Below are positions 36,331-46,799 of a stretch of 64,000 nt of DNA, piece after piece (the stretch's first letter is position 1; every line of letters starts with the position of its first letter). This stretch comes from Meghimatium bilineatum (Eukaryota; Mollusca; Gastropoda; Stylommatophora; Philomycidae), in contig CM067316.1 of assembly GCA_034231615.1 (NCBI GenBank), forward strand, positions 23,769,791-23,833,790. The letters are read 5' to 3'. A model generated the notes under the pieces. That model was not told the DNA's origin, did not search any database, and worked only from the letters and a program-made list of their open reading frames with translations. The position numbers were made by a program, and so were the translations under genes.

Positions 36331-36741
36331 GGAGCAACTAGATGTCACCCTTGAGAAAGGTACTCGTTGACCCTGAAGGGTTTAAGAGTGTCAGATCGGT
36401 ATATGTAGCGGTAATTAAGCTCAACACGGGTTCGGTCGTCAGAGAAGCACAACTTAATGGCCGAAACCTGAATATCATGGCTTCCTCGATGGTCCATGCC
36501 ACTGAAGTTGACGTCCACATTATAACCCAAATGGTTTTTATGCTGTACAGTTGTTGACATTATCGGTCTGCAAGCTTCCTACCAGTCACAGCTGTGTACG
36601 TCCTATTCCAAAGCTTACATATGGTGGTCTAGATGACGTTGCTGGACACACATGTAAAGCTCTCCTCAATAGTGAATGTGACAGACTGGGTCTGGGTGCC
36701 ATAGACACAGGTTTAACATCCTGAATGATATTTAGCGGTTC
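36331..36741. other. Unpaired spacer of IR-C
   Basis: The 410-bp centre between the arms. It holds short frames on both strands (36342-36557 plus, 36560-36345 minus). A plus-strand stretch reads THSCVRPIPKLTYGGLDDVA and then ALLNSECDRLGLGAID. No family is recognised, and coding status is unknown. Confidence 0.5.
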
Positions 36742-37549
36742 ATAATTTCTCTGTTTGTATCGCGTCACATGTATGTATATTACATATTTTTTTGTATATA
36801 TTTACATATATTTACAACTATATTTTGTATATTCCTTGTTCATATTGTTTGACCGCTGGCCTAGTTAAAACTCTTCTGGTCCATCTACAAATTACCTTTA
36901 ATTCGGCCATGTGAACGTCTAGTATCATTCTTACTTGTTGTTTTCTGTTGTGTTTGTTGAAAAGACCTTTATTTCGAAACGTCGATTTGTGTGTGTTATT
37001 ATGTGTGTCTCTCCGGCAAAACTTTATTATCATGTTCGTGACAATGAAAATAAATAAGATACAATCTGAGAAAGAAGCATGACAATATTACCAGACCACA
37101 CAGAAATCGTTCTTATATCAACAGCTGCAGCCCTATGTTCTTCAGGAAATTGAAAAGAAAAAGAAGAAGAAAAAACAATAGTTAAGTTAAACTATTAAAT
37201 GTTAATGTTATTATTACGTCATCAATTAGGGAGGAGAGATATCTGAAAAAAGCTAGAAAGTTGTTGTAAGTTGACGTCAGAAAAACTTTTTGGGTACAAT
37301 ACAGGGAGGAGTGCCTACATTATTAATTAAATGCACCACAAACTCGAAAAAAGTGAGCCACCATTATTATACGAAACGAACTCCATCGAGACCAGCACCG
37401 TGCAGAGGTGATGGGGCTTAGTTCAGCCATCAGGGGCTGGAAACTAAGACTGGTCGGGCAGTCCCACTCGAGCAGGACCATAGTCCTGCCCTAGTAAGCA
37501 GAGTGCTGAAGACGGAGGCATCCAGCCAAAAGGCGCACAGATAATCAGG

Positions 37550-40510
37550 ATGCCACGCACAAAACACAATGGAAACATGTCTACATCTATAAATAGTTAT
37601 GGTGCCTGCCCTGTGGCGGACGTTCAGGCAGGGACGGTGCCGGGCCCTATACCTCGAAAGGGCCCAACCTCAGTTACTGGAAGTCCTTCTCAATTGCCCC
37701 GAGGAGCCAGGAGGCAAGGGAATAGAGCTACTGGCCACACAAACAAACGACCAATAAAAATAATGCACTGGAATGCTGAGGGTGTCAACAGTAAAAGAGA
37801 TGGATACAGCAAAAAATTGGAACTTGAAAATGTCCTCAGTGAAGAACAAGTTAACATATGCTGTATCCAAGAAACACACCTCAGCAGCGACATAGCCTTC
37901 AAAATCAGAGGCTACCAGTGCTACCGATCTGACCGAAAGGACAGGCGAAAGGGTGGAATTCTGACACTTGTTAAAAACAATATCAGCGCATGTCAGCTTG
38001 AAGTATATATGGAAGGGGCAGAATACCAGATGCTCCACCTAAAAACAGACACTGCAGAATTCCATCTCCTGAACTACTACTGCCCAAATGATAAACCATT
38101 GGCACTAGACACAATTCCAGACAAAGAGAGACTTATGGTGTGTGGTGACTTCAACAGCCACTCTCAGAGCTGGGGCTACGATCATATCGACAAGAGAGGT
38201 GAGGAACTTGAGAGCTGGCAGGATGAAAATAATCTCATCCTTATTAACCAGCCAGCAGACTCGCCAACCTTCTACTCGAGAGCATGGCACACCACCTCTA
38301 CACCAGACCTAGCATTCCACTCACCAGGCTTGGAATGGAACATCACACGTGTCGTTGGAAAGCAGCTTGGAGGTAGTGACCACAGACCAGTATTTCTGGA
38401 AATCCACAATGAATTTACCACGGACAGCAGCACGCTCACTAGGTGGAACTATAAAAGGGCAGACTGGAAAATGTACCAGCATTTAACCAGTGTTCTAGCT
38501 AAGGACATGAACTTGGACAAAGACATCAATAGAGCAGTGAGTGAATTTAATAGATGTATACTACATGCTGCTAGTAAAACTATACCCAGGGGGGCACGCA
38601 AAAACTACAAACCCTACTGGAATGATGAACTGGAAAAGCTGCAAAATGAGATGGAAACATCTAGACAGCAGGCTGAGAACAGACCTAGCCAAGAACATCA
38701 CAACAAATATCAGCAGACAAAGGCTAAATTTCAAAGAGCCAAGTTACAAGCCAGACGGAGCAGCTGGAAAGAAAAAACAGAGTCGCTGAACCTAGAAAGA
38801 GATACTAGGAAATTATGGAAACTTGTAAAACAACTAAATGATGAAGGTACAGGGAGAAATACCAGGATCACACTTTATAAAGATAAAAACATTTTAACAG
38901 GTAAACATGCAGCTGATTACTTTGCAGATTCCTTTGCAGAAGACAATAACGTCAAAGTCAGCCCAGACAAACAACAGGAGGTTCGAGAGAACCAGCAAAA
39001 CATTGGACAAGGTGAACCTATACCTGAAGTCATGGAGGCACCAATCACAATGAGAGAACTGGAGCATGCAATATCCAAATTGAAAATGAAAAAGTCCCCT
39101 GGAGCTGATGGAGTGTCCAATGAAATGATTAGAAACCTGGGAAGTGCAGCAAGAGCAAAGCTACTGCAGATCTTTAACACAAGCTGGTCCACAGGTAATG
39201 TACCACAGGCGTGGAGAGAAGCAATAATGATACCACTCCTCAAATCAGGAAAAGATGGCAACACAGTCTCCAACTACAGGCCCATCAGCCTCACAAGCTG
39301 TCTATGTAAAACAATGGAACGCATTATCAATCTTAGGATGCAGTGGTACTTTGAAAGTGAAAACCTTCTGGTATCACAGCAAGCAGGTTTCAGACAGTGC
39401 TACTCTACTGAAGATCAGGCAACCTACCTCTCCCAAGAGATTGAGGATGCCTTCCAAGAAAAGAAACTGATGCTAGCAGCATGGATAGACCTCAGGAAAG
39501 CATTTGATAAGGTCTGGAAAGAAGGGCTCCTAAAGAAATTACGAAATTGCAGGGTTAGCTCAAGAATGTACAAATGGGTAAAAGCATACCTGCATAATAG
39601 AAGAGCCAGGGTACAATTAGATGGTCGCAAGAGCAAGAAAGTTCTACTGCGTCATGGAGTCCCCCAGGGAGGAGTCCTGTCACCCACACTTTTCTTGGTT
39701 TACATCAATGACCTAGTTGCTGAACTACCACATGGGATCAAAGTGGCAATGTATGCTGACGACCTGGTGATCTGGTGCACGGAAGAACATGCAACAGTGG
39801 CCACTAAACAAATACAAAGAGCTATCGATGCCCTAACCTTATGGGCTAATAGATGGTGCGTCAGCATTAACACAGATAAGTGCAGCACGACACTCTTTAC
39901 CCTCTCACCAAAACAAAAAGCTGGTCATATCAAGATAGATGGAGAGCTCTTGAAAGAAGACAAACAACCCACATACCTCGGAGTTACTTTTGATGATAAG
40001 CTGACATGGAAGCAGCACATAAACAAAGCAACAACAAAAGCCAGGAGGAAGCTAGCTATCCTGAGAAAACTAAGTGGAACCACATGGGTAGCCAGTGGAA
40101 ATATACTCAGTAAAGTTTACCAGCAAGGCATAAGACCACACCTGGAATATGGTTCAGCTGCGTGGTGTCCTGCATCAAACACCACATTACAAGATCTAGA
40201 TAAAGTGCAAAACCAGGCACTTAGAATAATGTTGGGAGCAATGAAATCAACACCCATAGCAGAGATGCAGAAAATGGGAAGAATGCAAACACTTGGCGAA
40301 CGCAGAGACACAAAAGTACTAATTCAAGCAGAAAAGTTTCAGTGTATGCCAAGTCATCCAATGAAGGAAAGATTCCAAAATCTAGCAATGGGACGACTGA
40401 AAAGGAGCAGCTTTATCCATCAAGCTAAACGACTCCGTAGACAACTTACAGACCTACCTGAAGTTGACAGCCCCCTTAAGGTCTGTACCAGAGCAAACCC
40501 CGTGGAGTGA
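37550..40510 (+). CDS. LINE endonuclease-reverse transcriptase polyprotein
   Basis: A protein of 986 residues. Residues 1-68 are a basic, proline-rich leader without a known domain. The AP-type endonuclease spans about 69-290, with IMHWNAEGV near 69, IQETHL near 107, GDFNSHSQSWGY near 198 and GGSDHRPV near 274 (the catalytic E, D/N and S-D-H signatures are present). The RT follows: KKSPGADGVSNEMI near 514, RPISLTSCL near 576, AWIDLRKAFDKVW near 643, HGVPQGGVLSPTLF near 702, and the catalytic AMYADD near 733 with both aspartates. Then come LGVTFDDKL near 810 and a thumb ending LDKVQNQALRIMLGA. The frame closes at ANPVE just where RNase H should begin, and the next ORF overlaps by 47 bases. The first ATG fits the leader. 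It acts by target-primed reverse transcription in the nucleus. Confidence 0.93.
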   Translation: MPRTKHNGNMSTSINSYGACPVADVQAGTVPGPIPRKGPTSVTGSPSQLPRGARRQGNRATGHTNKRPIKIMHWNAEGVNSKRDGYSKKLELENVLSEEQVNICCIQETHLSSDIAFKIRGYQCYRSDRKDRRKGGILTLVKNNISACQLEVYMEGAEYQMLHLKTDTAEFHLLNYYCPNDKPLALDTIPDKERLMVCGDFNSHSQSWGYDHIDKRGEELESWQDENNLILINQPADSPTFYSRAWHTTSTPDLAFHSPGLEWNITRVVGKQLGGSDHRPVFLEIHNEFTTDSSTLTRWNYKRADWKMYQHLTSVLAKDMNLDKDINRAVSEFNRCILHAASKTIPRGARKNYKPYWNDELEKLQNEMETSRQQAENRPSQEHHNKYQQTKAKFQRAKLQARRSSWKEKTESLNLERDTRKLWKLVKQLNDEGTGRNTRITLYKDKNILTGKHAADYFADSFAEDNNVKVSPDKQQEVRENQQNIGQGEPIPEVMEAPITMRELEHAISKLKMKKSPGADGVSNEMIRNLGSAARAKLLQIFNTSWSTGNVPQAWREAIMIPLLKSGKDGNTVSNYRPISLTSCLCKTMERIINLRMQWYFESENLLVSQQAGFRQCYSTEDQATYLSQEIEDAFQEKKLMLAAWIDLRKAFDKVWKEGLLKKLRNCRVSSRMYKWVKAYLHNRRARVQLDGRKSKKVLLRHGVPQGGVLSPTLFLVYINDLVAELPHGIKVAMYADDLVIWCTEEHATVATKQIQRAIDALTLWANRWCVSINTDKCSTTLFTLSPKQKAGHIKIDGELLKEDKQPTYLGVTFDDKLTWKQHINKATTKARRKLAILRKLSGTTWVASGNILSKVYQQGIRPHLEYGSAAWCPASNTTLQDLDKVQNQALRIMLGAMKSTPIAEMQKMGRMQTLGERRDTKVLIQAEKFQCMPSHPMKERFQNLAMGRLKRSSFIHQAKRLRRQLTDLPEVDSPLKVCTRANPVE

Positions 40511-41402
40511 AAGCCATGGAATGCCAATATACATTCAGACCCATGTGAAAGGAATACTAAGCGAGGACGAACAGAACAGTGTGCAGCGAATGACAGTCAC
40601 CCTCAGTTTCCTGGATGAGGAATATCCACAAGATATATGGGTCAGAGTGTACACAGATGGGTCAGCACAGAATGCTGTGAGGAATGGAGGTGCAGGTGTA
40701 TATATAGAATATCCACACAAGCCTAGAGATACAATCAGAACACCGACAGGAAAATTCTGCAATAATTATGATGCAGAAATCCAGGCAATTAGTGTGGCAG
40801 CTAAAAAACTGCTGAACTCCAACTCTGACCTACAGCCTGTGGTATTCCTGACAGATGCAAGGTCAGTGCTTCAAGCTCTCCAGTCTGGAAAACTAACAGA
40901 CTTAAAAAAACTACTTAGCGATTTGTCTTACCAGTATAGGGTAACCATGCAGTGGATACCCTCTCATTGTGGAATACCAGGAAATGAAAAAGCAGACCAA
41001 CTGGCTAAGGAAGGTGCTGCCGAAGACCAACCAGATATACCAATCGCCTACCATCAGAAAAAACAGATGATAAAGTCAATAAGAAAGCCACAAACACCAA
41101 CACAAGATGACTATCACAATATGAACAGATCAGAACAAGTTATAATTCTACGTCTCAGAACAGGACACAACCGACTCCGCAGTCACATGTATACAAAGTT
41201 CAAGATTGGCAACACGGCCATGTGTACATGTGGACAGGCAGCACAGAGTGCCAAACATATACTTCAAGAGTGTTCTGAGCATGAAACGCTGAGGCAGACA
41301 TATTGGCCAGAGGAAACAACACTGGAATCAAAGCTCTATGGGACACTGTATGAACTACAAAAGACAGTGAGTTTTATTAAGGAGACAGAATTACAGATAT
41401 AG
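40464..41402 (+). CDS. LINE RNase H and C-terminal zinc-knuckle-like region
   Basis: A frame of 312 codons, shifted +1 relative to the EN-RT frame. RNase H I signatures: VYTDGSA near residue 62 (first Asp), YDAEIQAI near 103 (Glu), LTDARSVLQAL near 130 (Asp), and IPSHCGIPGNEKADQLA near 165 (His and last Asp). All catalytic residues are present. The tail has CTCGQAAQSAKHILQEC near 254, a possible Zn-binding cluster that many such LINEs carry. In relatives I remember, EN, RT and RNase H are one frame, so this is either a one-base indel or a frameshift site; the ATG at 40464 may be incidental. Confidence 0.9.
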   Translation: MTAPLRSVPEQTPWSESHGMPIYIQTHVKGILSEDEQNSVQRMTVTLSFLDEEYPQDIWVRVYTDGSAQNAVRNGGAGVYIEYPHKPRDTIRTPTGKFCNNYDAEIQAISVAAKKLLNSNSDLQPVVFLTDARSVLQALQSGKLTDLKKLLSDLSYQYRVTMQWIPSHCGIPGNEKADQLAKEGAAEDQPDIPIAYHQKKQMIKSIRKPQTPTQDDYHNMNRSEQVIILRLRTGHNRLRSHMYTKFKIGNTAMCTCGQAAQSAKHILQECSEHETLRQTYWPEETTLESKLYGTLYELQKTVSFIKETELQI

Positions 41403-41472
41403 ACATGTTTCAAGTGAACGAAAGAAGAAGAAGAAGAATACGAAACGAAGTAGGGGCAGATAAGCAGTGTCA

Positions 41473-41741
41473 CGTCCGTGTGTTGCCGGGACCTGAAAGG
41501 GGAGCAAAGAATAGCAACACTGTTTACCTTCCATGCATGTCATAAGAGGCGACTAAAGAGGTTATGGGATGGAATTGGCTATCCCATCCCATATAGGGTC
41601 AGTGACCCAAAGCCGTGCTGAAGTTGGATGTGTCAGGCCGAAAGGCGCAGCTATCGCATAAATGATGTAAACCATGACACAGCGCATTCCGTTCTCCGGA
41701 CTACATCCTGTTAATCTGCAGGAGTTTGAGAAAGAATGCAG
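41473..41741 (+). mobile_element. SINE-A, cleanest copy, 11-bp target duplication
   Basis: The element is flanked by AAGCAGTGTCA at 41462-41472 and 41742-41752 within the IR-C arm. It runs from CGTCCGTGTGTTGCCGGGAC through CATAAGAGGCGACTAAAGAG, GTTGGATGTGTCAGGCCGAA, AGGCGCAGCTATCGC, CGTTCTCCGGACTACATCCT and AGGAGTTTGAGAAAGAATGC. The length of 269 bp defines the family. I see no clear polymerase III A and B boxes, so the head origin is open. Confidence 0.9.
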
Positions 41742-41834
41742 AAGCAGTGTCAGCAGAAATATTGATAAAGACGCATTTTACAGTCGAAGGGGTCGATGCC
41801 AGATGCATTGATCTGCACGCTACGCACTGAGAGT

Positions 41835-41886
41835 ACACCACACCCCCACCCCACCCCACCCCACCCCCCCCCCCCCCTCCCCCCCG
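41835..41886. repeat. C-rich low-complexity tract
   Basis: CACCCC pentamer-like repeats run into a long poly-C/T tract in the right IR-C arm. The left arm has no equivalent, so it expanded after the arms formed. Confidence 0.9.
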
Positions 41887-42524
41887 ACCTCTACAAGGAC
41901 TCTGGGTCATTGTAATATAATATAAATACTAATATACACTAATATACACAACCTAAATAGTTTGAAATTTGAAAATATTTTATACAAAATGTGAAACAAA
42001 TAATGTATATTTCGCTTAATTGCATTTTCTTCAGACGGGGAAATGGGAGGGGAGGGGTTGGTAACATTTTTAGGACTAAACGTCGCCTGGGGGAAGGTGT
42101 CATTGAATTCTTGACAACTGTTGAAAGGCGGTGGGGGGTAAAATTAGTTAAAAGTGTTGTTTTATTATATGAACAGCCCCAAATATAAATAACACAAAAT
42201 ACACAACAGACTTGTATAAAAAGTGGTATGCTTAGTGTGATGTGTGTGGAAATAATTTAGTAGAACCACCAATGAGTTATACCTGGACAAAATGAAAAAC
42301 AAACATCATTAGAGAATGTCAAAGAGAGAGGGGAAGATAAAAAGGGAGACGGGGAAAGGAGAAGTGCTCGCAATATAAACAGTTTCGATAATGTATAGGA
42401 TAAGACAATGAATAGAGAAAACATTGTACCACTGTCATTGTTCGTATACCAAAGAAGAACAAGATAGGATACTGAATTGCCTAATGCCTTTTCGAAAAAG
42501 AGAAGGGATACTGAATTGTGATAG

Positions 42525-42607
42525 ATAGACAGACAGTCAGACATACAGACACACAAACAAACAGACAGACGGACGGACGGACGGATGGGCGGGCGGACGG
42601 ACGGACG

Positions 42608-42678
<71 letters not shown>

Positions 42679-42772
42679 GGATGGATGGATGGATGGATGG
42701 ATGGATGGATGGATGGATGGATGGATGGATGGATGGATGGATGGATGGATGATGGATAGATAGATTAGATAG
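42525..42772. repeat. Compound tetranucleotide microsatellite
   Basis: Successive GACA, GGAC, GATA (about 18 units) and GATG (about 20 units) runs. It abuts the outer end of the right IR-C arm. Confidence 0.95.
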
Positions 42773-43079
42773 ATATAACAAGCTATCAAATGAACCAATG
42801 ATAGGGATGTTATTGTTGGTGGTGGTGTTGATGGTATATGATGAGATAATTATCATAATAACGATGCAACAAACCTCCGAGAATGTGAACATTGTGATTG
42901 ATACAAGTAAATGTTTGCGCATGTAACACTGTCACGCATGTCAGAAACCAAATGGCCACGTAGAGTTCTCTTGCTGACATCTGCGGAGAAATGACAAACT
43001 CATGTGCTAATACTCAATGATTCTCATTTTATTTTCGAAGTGAAATGTACAGAATCTTCAATAATCTCATACAGACCTG

Positions 43080-43146
43080 ACCTATATATATATATATCTG
43101 TGTGTGCGTGTGTAAATATATATATATACATGTATATGTATATAGG

Positions 43147-43177
<31 letters not shown>

Positions 43178-43328
43178 GTATATGTATATATATATAGGCC
43201 CCTATATATATAGGACCTATATATCAAGAGGCACATTATATACAACCATTGATTGTTCATTTACCAATGTTTTCCTGGCCTAACATATAGGCCTAATGAA
43301 AAAATATGACAGTAATATAGGACTTTAT

Positions 43329-43362
<34 letters not shown>
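43080..43362. repeat. (TA)n and (GA)n microsatellites
   Basis: Broken TA/TATG/TATA runs at 43080-43225 and a GA run at 43330-43362. The open frames across them are trivial. Confidence 0.9.
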
Positions 43363-43363
<1 letters not shown>

Positions 43364-43729
43364 CAGGCAGGATCATAGACGCTTTATAGTGTTCTGGTCA
43401 GGAAATAAATCGTGTATAATATCTAGCTACAGTACGGAAAACAAATAAACAAATGATAGCAGGAAAATACTAAAGTTGAAAATCATATGCAATGTATGAA
43501 AGAAGGCAGAAAAAATAAAGAAACGTAAGCAGGATGTAATAATGATTACATCATGCTTACTTTTCCTGTGCATGCTTGTATTTTTTACCCAGGATACTGT
43601 CCATAAATTATGTCAACACTTATTGGGTGGCGTGTGAATTAAATCTCAAAAAGTTTGGCAGTTAAAGACAAAGCTGGAAAAGGAGGAAGGGGGAGGGGTT
43701 GACCAAAATTTACATCAGCAATATTATTT

Positions 43730-43925
43730 TTTATACACCAAATAAATAGTTTGAATTTGAAACATTTTTTCCTAAGAATGTGAAATAAAAAATGTACAGC
43801 GTGGGGCTACATTTTTGCAAAATTAAGCAGGGATTCCTGAATTCTCAACAGTTGCTGGAAGGGAATGGTGTCAAAAATTGTAAAAAGTTGTTGACGTAAA
43901 TTTATCGACAGCCCTTAGTGTTAAA
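43730..43925 (+). repeat. Diverged third copy of an IR-C arm segment
   Basis: AATAGTTTGAATTTGAAACA, then AATGTGAAATAAAAAATGTA, GAATTCTCAACAGTTGCTGG and CGACAGCCCTTAGTG follow the same order as 41950-42185 of the right IR-C arm. It shows that the family is dispersed. Confidence 0.65.
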
Positions 43926-44159
43926 ACTCGAAATGACATACATAAAAAAAAAAAAACATTTATAATAAAACATTTAAAACAAATGACAAAAATCCAGTTG
44001 CAAACTTTAAAGGAAAGTCGGACATACAAGGAAAATGCTTGATACGAAATCATGTGAACAGGATGCTATGAATTGTTTTGCATTTAGGTGAAAGATCAGG
44101 AATGGCACATAGACAAAGGAGAAATTATCAGTTCAAAGGCTGCGGGTCTAAGAAGATAT

Positions 44160-44270
44160 TAAACAGCACACAGTGGTGCTACTGAGCCTGTGATTTTTAA
44201 ACATTCTGTGGAAAACAGATTGGTCTTGTGAGTCACATCAATCATCGCCATGGATCGTAGATTATTTTTC
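44160..44270 (+). pseudogene. LINE C-terminal C2H2 knuckle relic
   Basis: Plus-strand reading gives FCGKQIGLVSHINHRHG then a stop. It resembles the CGxRIGLxSHLRxHHG end of several LINE polyproteins. It is very short, so support is modest. Confidence 0.4.
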
Positions 44271-44384
44271 TTATAGCACAACCAGAATACTAACATATGT
44301 AAAGATGGAAAGGTGACTTTTACTGTTATGCTATGAAATATGTGTACACCATGTTACCTAAAACGTTTAATGCATATCCTTTTT

Positions 44385-44655
44385 TGGCATCGCTCACTCT
44401 CAAACTCCAGCAGATTAGCAGGATGTAGTCCAGAGAATGAAACGCGTTGTGTCATGATTTACAACTTGGTTGTGATATCTGTATCTTTCAACCTGACACA
44501 TCCGACTTCCGCATGGCTTCTGAGTCCTTTTGATTTCTATGAGATGGGACAGCTAAACCACCCCTCCCCCACCCCCCAACCGCCTTAGTTGTTCTATACG
44601 ACATGTGTGATAAGTAACAGTGTCTCTATTATTTGCTCTTCTTTTAGACTCCAGA
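44385..44655 (-). mobile_element. SINE-A copy, full length
   Basis: TCTCAAACTCCAGCAGATTA, AGCAGGATGTAGTCCAGAGA, CATGATTTACAACTTGGTTG, AACCTGACACATCCGACTTC, ACGACATGTGTGATAAGTAA and CTATTATTTGCTCTTCTTTT form the complete reversed SINE-A. An A/C-rich expansion occurs near 44560. Confidence 0.8.
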
Positions 44656-44995
44656 AATATTTGAGTGTGATGCATACAATGTTCATGTTCTCTGCTTAAA
44701 AGAAGCACTACAAGGACTCGTTAAAGACCTCACTGAAAGCCATTGAAATAGACCAAGATACATAGGAAGAACTTCCCCAAATAAATCTGCATTGCGCTCT
44801 ACAGTCAAAAATAGTTCATCATCTTGTGAAAAGAGGAGAAATGCAGCAGCTGAACAGGTAGAGTAGCTAGAAAGTCACAGATAAGACCAAAATTCCTGTA
44901 CAGTCGTTATTCCATGCCCGAACTGTCCAAGGACATTTACAGCTCGATTAGGGCTCATTAGCCATCTACGAACTATTAGGCATGGACATAATTAA
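44650..44995 (+). pseudogene. LINE C-terminal relic with C2H2 knuckle
   Basis: Plus-strand frames give TPEIFECDAYNVHVLCLKEA, later SALRSTVKNSSSSCEKRRNA, then VIPCPNCPRTFTARLGLISH and LRTIRHGHN plus a stop. CPxCxRxFxARxGLxSHLR is the usual last domain of several LINE families. The middle is interrupted by a stop near ESH. Confidence 0.7.
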
Positions 44996-44999
44996 AACT

Positions 45000-46795
45000 G
45001 AATTTTCAAAATTGGCTGTAAAACATGGTCATCATCACTTGTGATGGACGAACACATATTCTCAATGTTCAATACTTTGCAATCAAACCAGCGTTTTGCA
45101 TGGCAGCATTGATTTATAGATAATATTTACGTCCAGTAGTTTGTCTTCTGAATGCCTTAGTTGCCTGAAAATATTTTGAAAGCCTGTGTATAAAACGTTC
45201 TTTTTGCCAAACAAGCCGGTATAATATATATGTATTGGAAGGGGAGTGTGTTTCAACAACATTCACCCGCCCCCACTCCCTTAGGTAATCAGATCATTAC
45301 TTTTAGTGCTAGGAATTATCCTAAAGTGGGTAAACCCCCTTCCTCCACCTGCCCCCTTTCTTTTTTTAACAATTTTTCACAAAAATGTATTAAAATTTCT
45401 CATGACAAAGAGGGATCTATACTCACAAATAGGCAAATAACATTTTTTCCCCTTTTTAACGTAAAACCTCCCCTTACTGAAGACGTGTCTACGGTCCTGA
45501 TGTCAAGTACATGTATAGGATTGAGTCCATAAAATTGTTTTGCACTGATGTCACACAGATTCGCGCTAAATATTCGCAAACTGGTGTCACCTCCAATGTA
45601 AATCAATGCCCAGTGTCTGACACCTGATATTTGGATCCATCATTCAGCGTGAATGATAAATTAATATTTACGTGAAAATATTTGACTTCTATGGTTCGTT
45701 CTATAATTCATGTTACTCGGTTGGAATTATTTTTCTCCAAAACTACTTATTAGATCGAAAAGATCTTTTGGATCCAACTTGAATATCTCCATGATCACAC
45801 GAAACTATTTTTTGCCCTTTAAAAATATGTAACTAGATAGAACTCTTTCTCTATTAAGTATTATAAAAGTTTTGAGAATGTACGTAATGTGCCATGCTGT
45901 ACAGTATCCCCGAGTCTGCCAGACTGTCCCGGCTGATGATACGTCTTATTTGTTTATTGCTTTTTTTTTCTCCAACTCTCCATTGGCTGTAACACAAAGT
46001 ATAAATATACTGACCAATTAAAACCACAATAAAATAAGATGTCATCAGTGATTGAATTATACTGCTGTGAAATACAACTGTGTTTTGGCTTTCGGTTACG
46101 CTTCTATTCTATCACCATCAATTCAACTCGACAATTTTCCAAATTGAACGGAAATCAAGTTTTCCAGGAGTGCAAAATGTATCATCCATTTGTGGTTTTT
46201 TTTTTTTTTTAGAGAGATTTCATCGCTATTTCCAGACTACGAAAATTTATTTGGTATGAATATATGTGTGCTTTTCATTGGTTATTGTGGTGTGTTGTCA
46301 AGATTGTCACCAATGAAAAGCACAGATATGACGGGGCATGTTATAGAAGAGATATTGTCAGGACATTTGGTGTCAGTTTTGCTATATTTTTGGTTAGGTG
46401 ACCAAATTCTTCAATCTTAAAATAATAGCTAAACTCCAAATTACTCAAAGGTGTAGGCATATCGCATATTCAACGTGATTTCATTGCTGAATTTTGTTCA
46501 ATTTAGATAATTTATGTATGTAGTTAAGGGTTTTATTACAATATGAGTTTGAAGTGTAAATTCACTATTATATAAAATGTGACTACACAATTGAACAAAT
46601 ACTTTTACAGAGCAGCTAGAAGGAGCCGTTTATAATACGACATACACAATCTTAAAAAAAAATTTAAAATATGTTCTTTATAAAGTATCCTTTTTATTTT
46701 ATAAGGGTTGGAAAGGGGGGGGACTTGTGTGTTGTTTTCAACTGTGTTCAACGTTTTTTAACGTAGTGATTTTTCTCCTTTCTTATCTATATATC
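45000..46795. other. Interval without a recognised feature
   Basis: AT-rich sequence with C-rich patches near 45265-45360, a T run at 46197 and a G run near 46715. No exon-like block, TIR or known repeat could be supported. Confidence 0.5.
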
Positions 46796-46799
46796 ATTC

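Larger units (their letters stand above)
37381..41438 (+). mobile_element. Full-looking non-LTR retrotransposon (EN-RT-RNase H) with 11-bp target duplication
   Basis: The element is bounded by TACGAAACGAA at 37370-37380 and 41439-41449, which is IR-C arm sequence. It has a 169-bp leader, a 986-codon EN-RT frame, an overlapping RNase H frame, a 36-bp 3' UTR and a (GAA)n tail. I see no separate gag-like ORF1 ahead of the EN-RT frame. Its proteins are the least damaged of any transposon here, which suggests recent insertion. Similar EN-RT-RNH elements are, to my knowledge, common in molluscs (jockey- or Nimb-like naming varies). Confidence 0.92.
35040..42522. mobile_element. Giant imperfect palindrome IR-C (foldback-type element)
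   Basis: Left arm about 35040-36330. Right arm about 36742-42522, interrupted by a LINE (37381-41438) and a SINE (41473-41741). Matching blocks run in exact reverse order: AATTCAGTATCCC ends, CGAACAATGACAGT, TCCAGGTATAACTCATTG, CCAAATATAAA, GATCTGCACGCTACGCA, GCAGATAAGCAGTGTCA, TGATGACGTAATAATAAC, GGGCTGCAGCTGTTG, ACACAAATCGACGTTTCG and GACGCGATACAAACAGAG. Without the two insertions each arm is about 1.3-1.5 kb around a 410-bp spacer. Many substitutions and indels separate the arms, so it is old and not an assembly mirror. Confidence 0.88.

Noticed and set aside
35040..42522. Assembly artefact (mirror read) as the cause of the IR-C palindrome
   Set aside because: The arms differ by many substitutions, indels, a C-tract and two insertions with target duplications, which a mirror artefact would not show.
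42257..43260. ORFs of 70-220 codons rich in Ile-His-Pro-Ser or Ile-Tyr
   Set aside because: They are translations of GATG, GATA and TA microsatellites.
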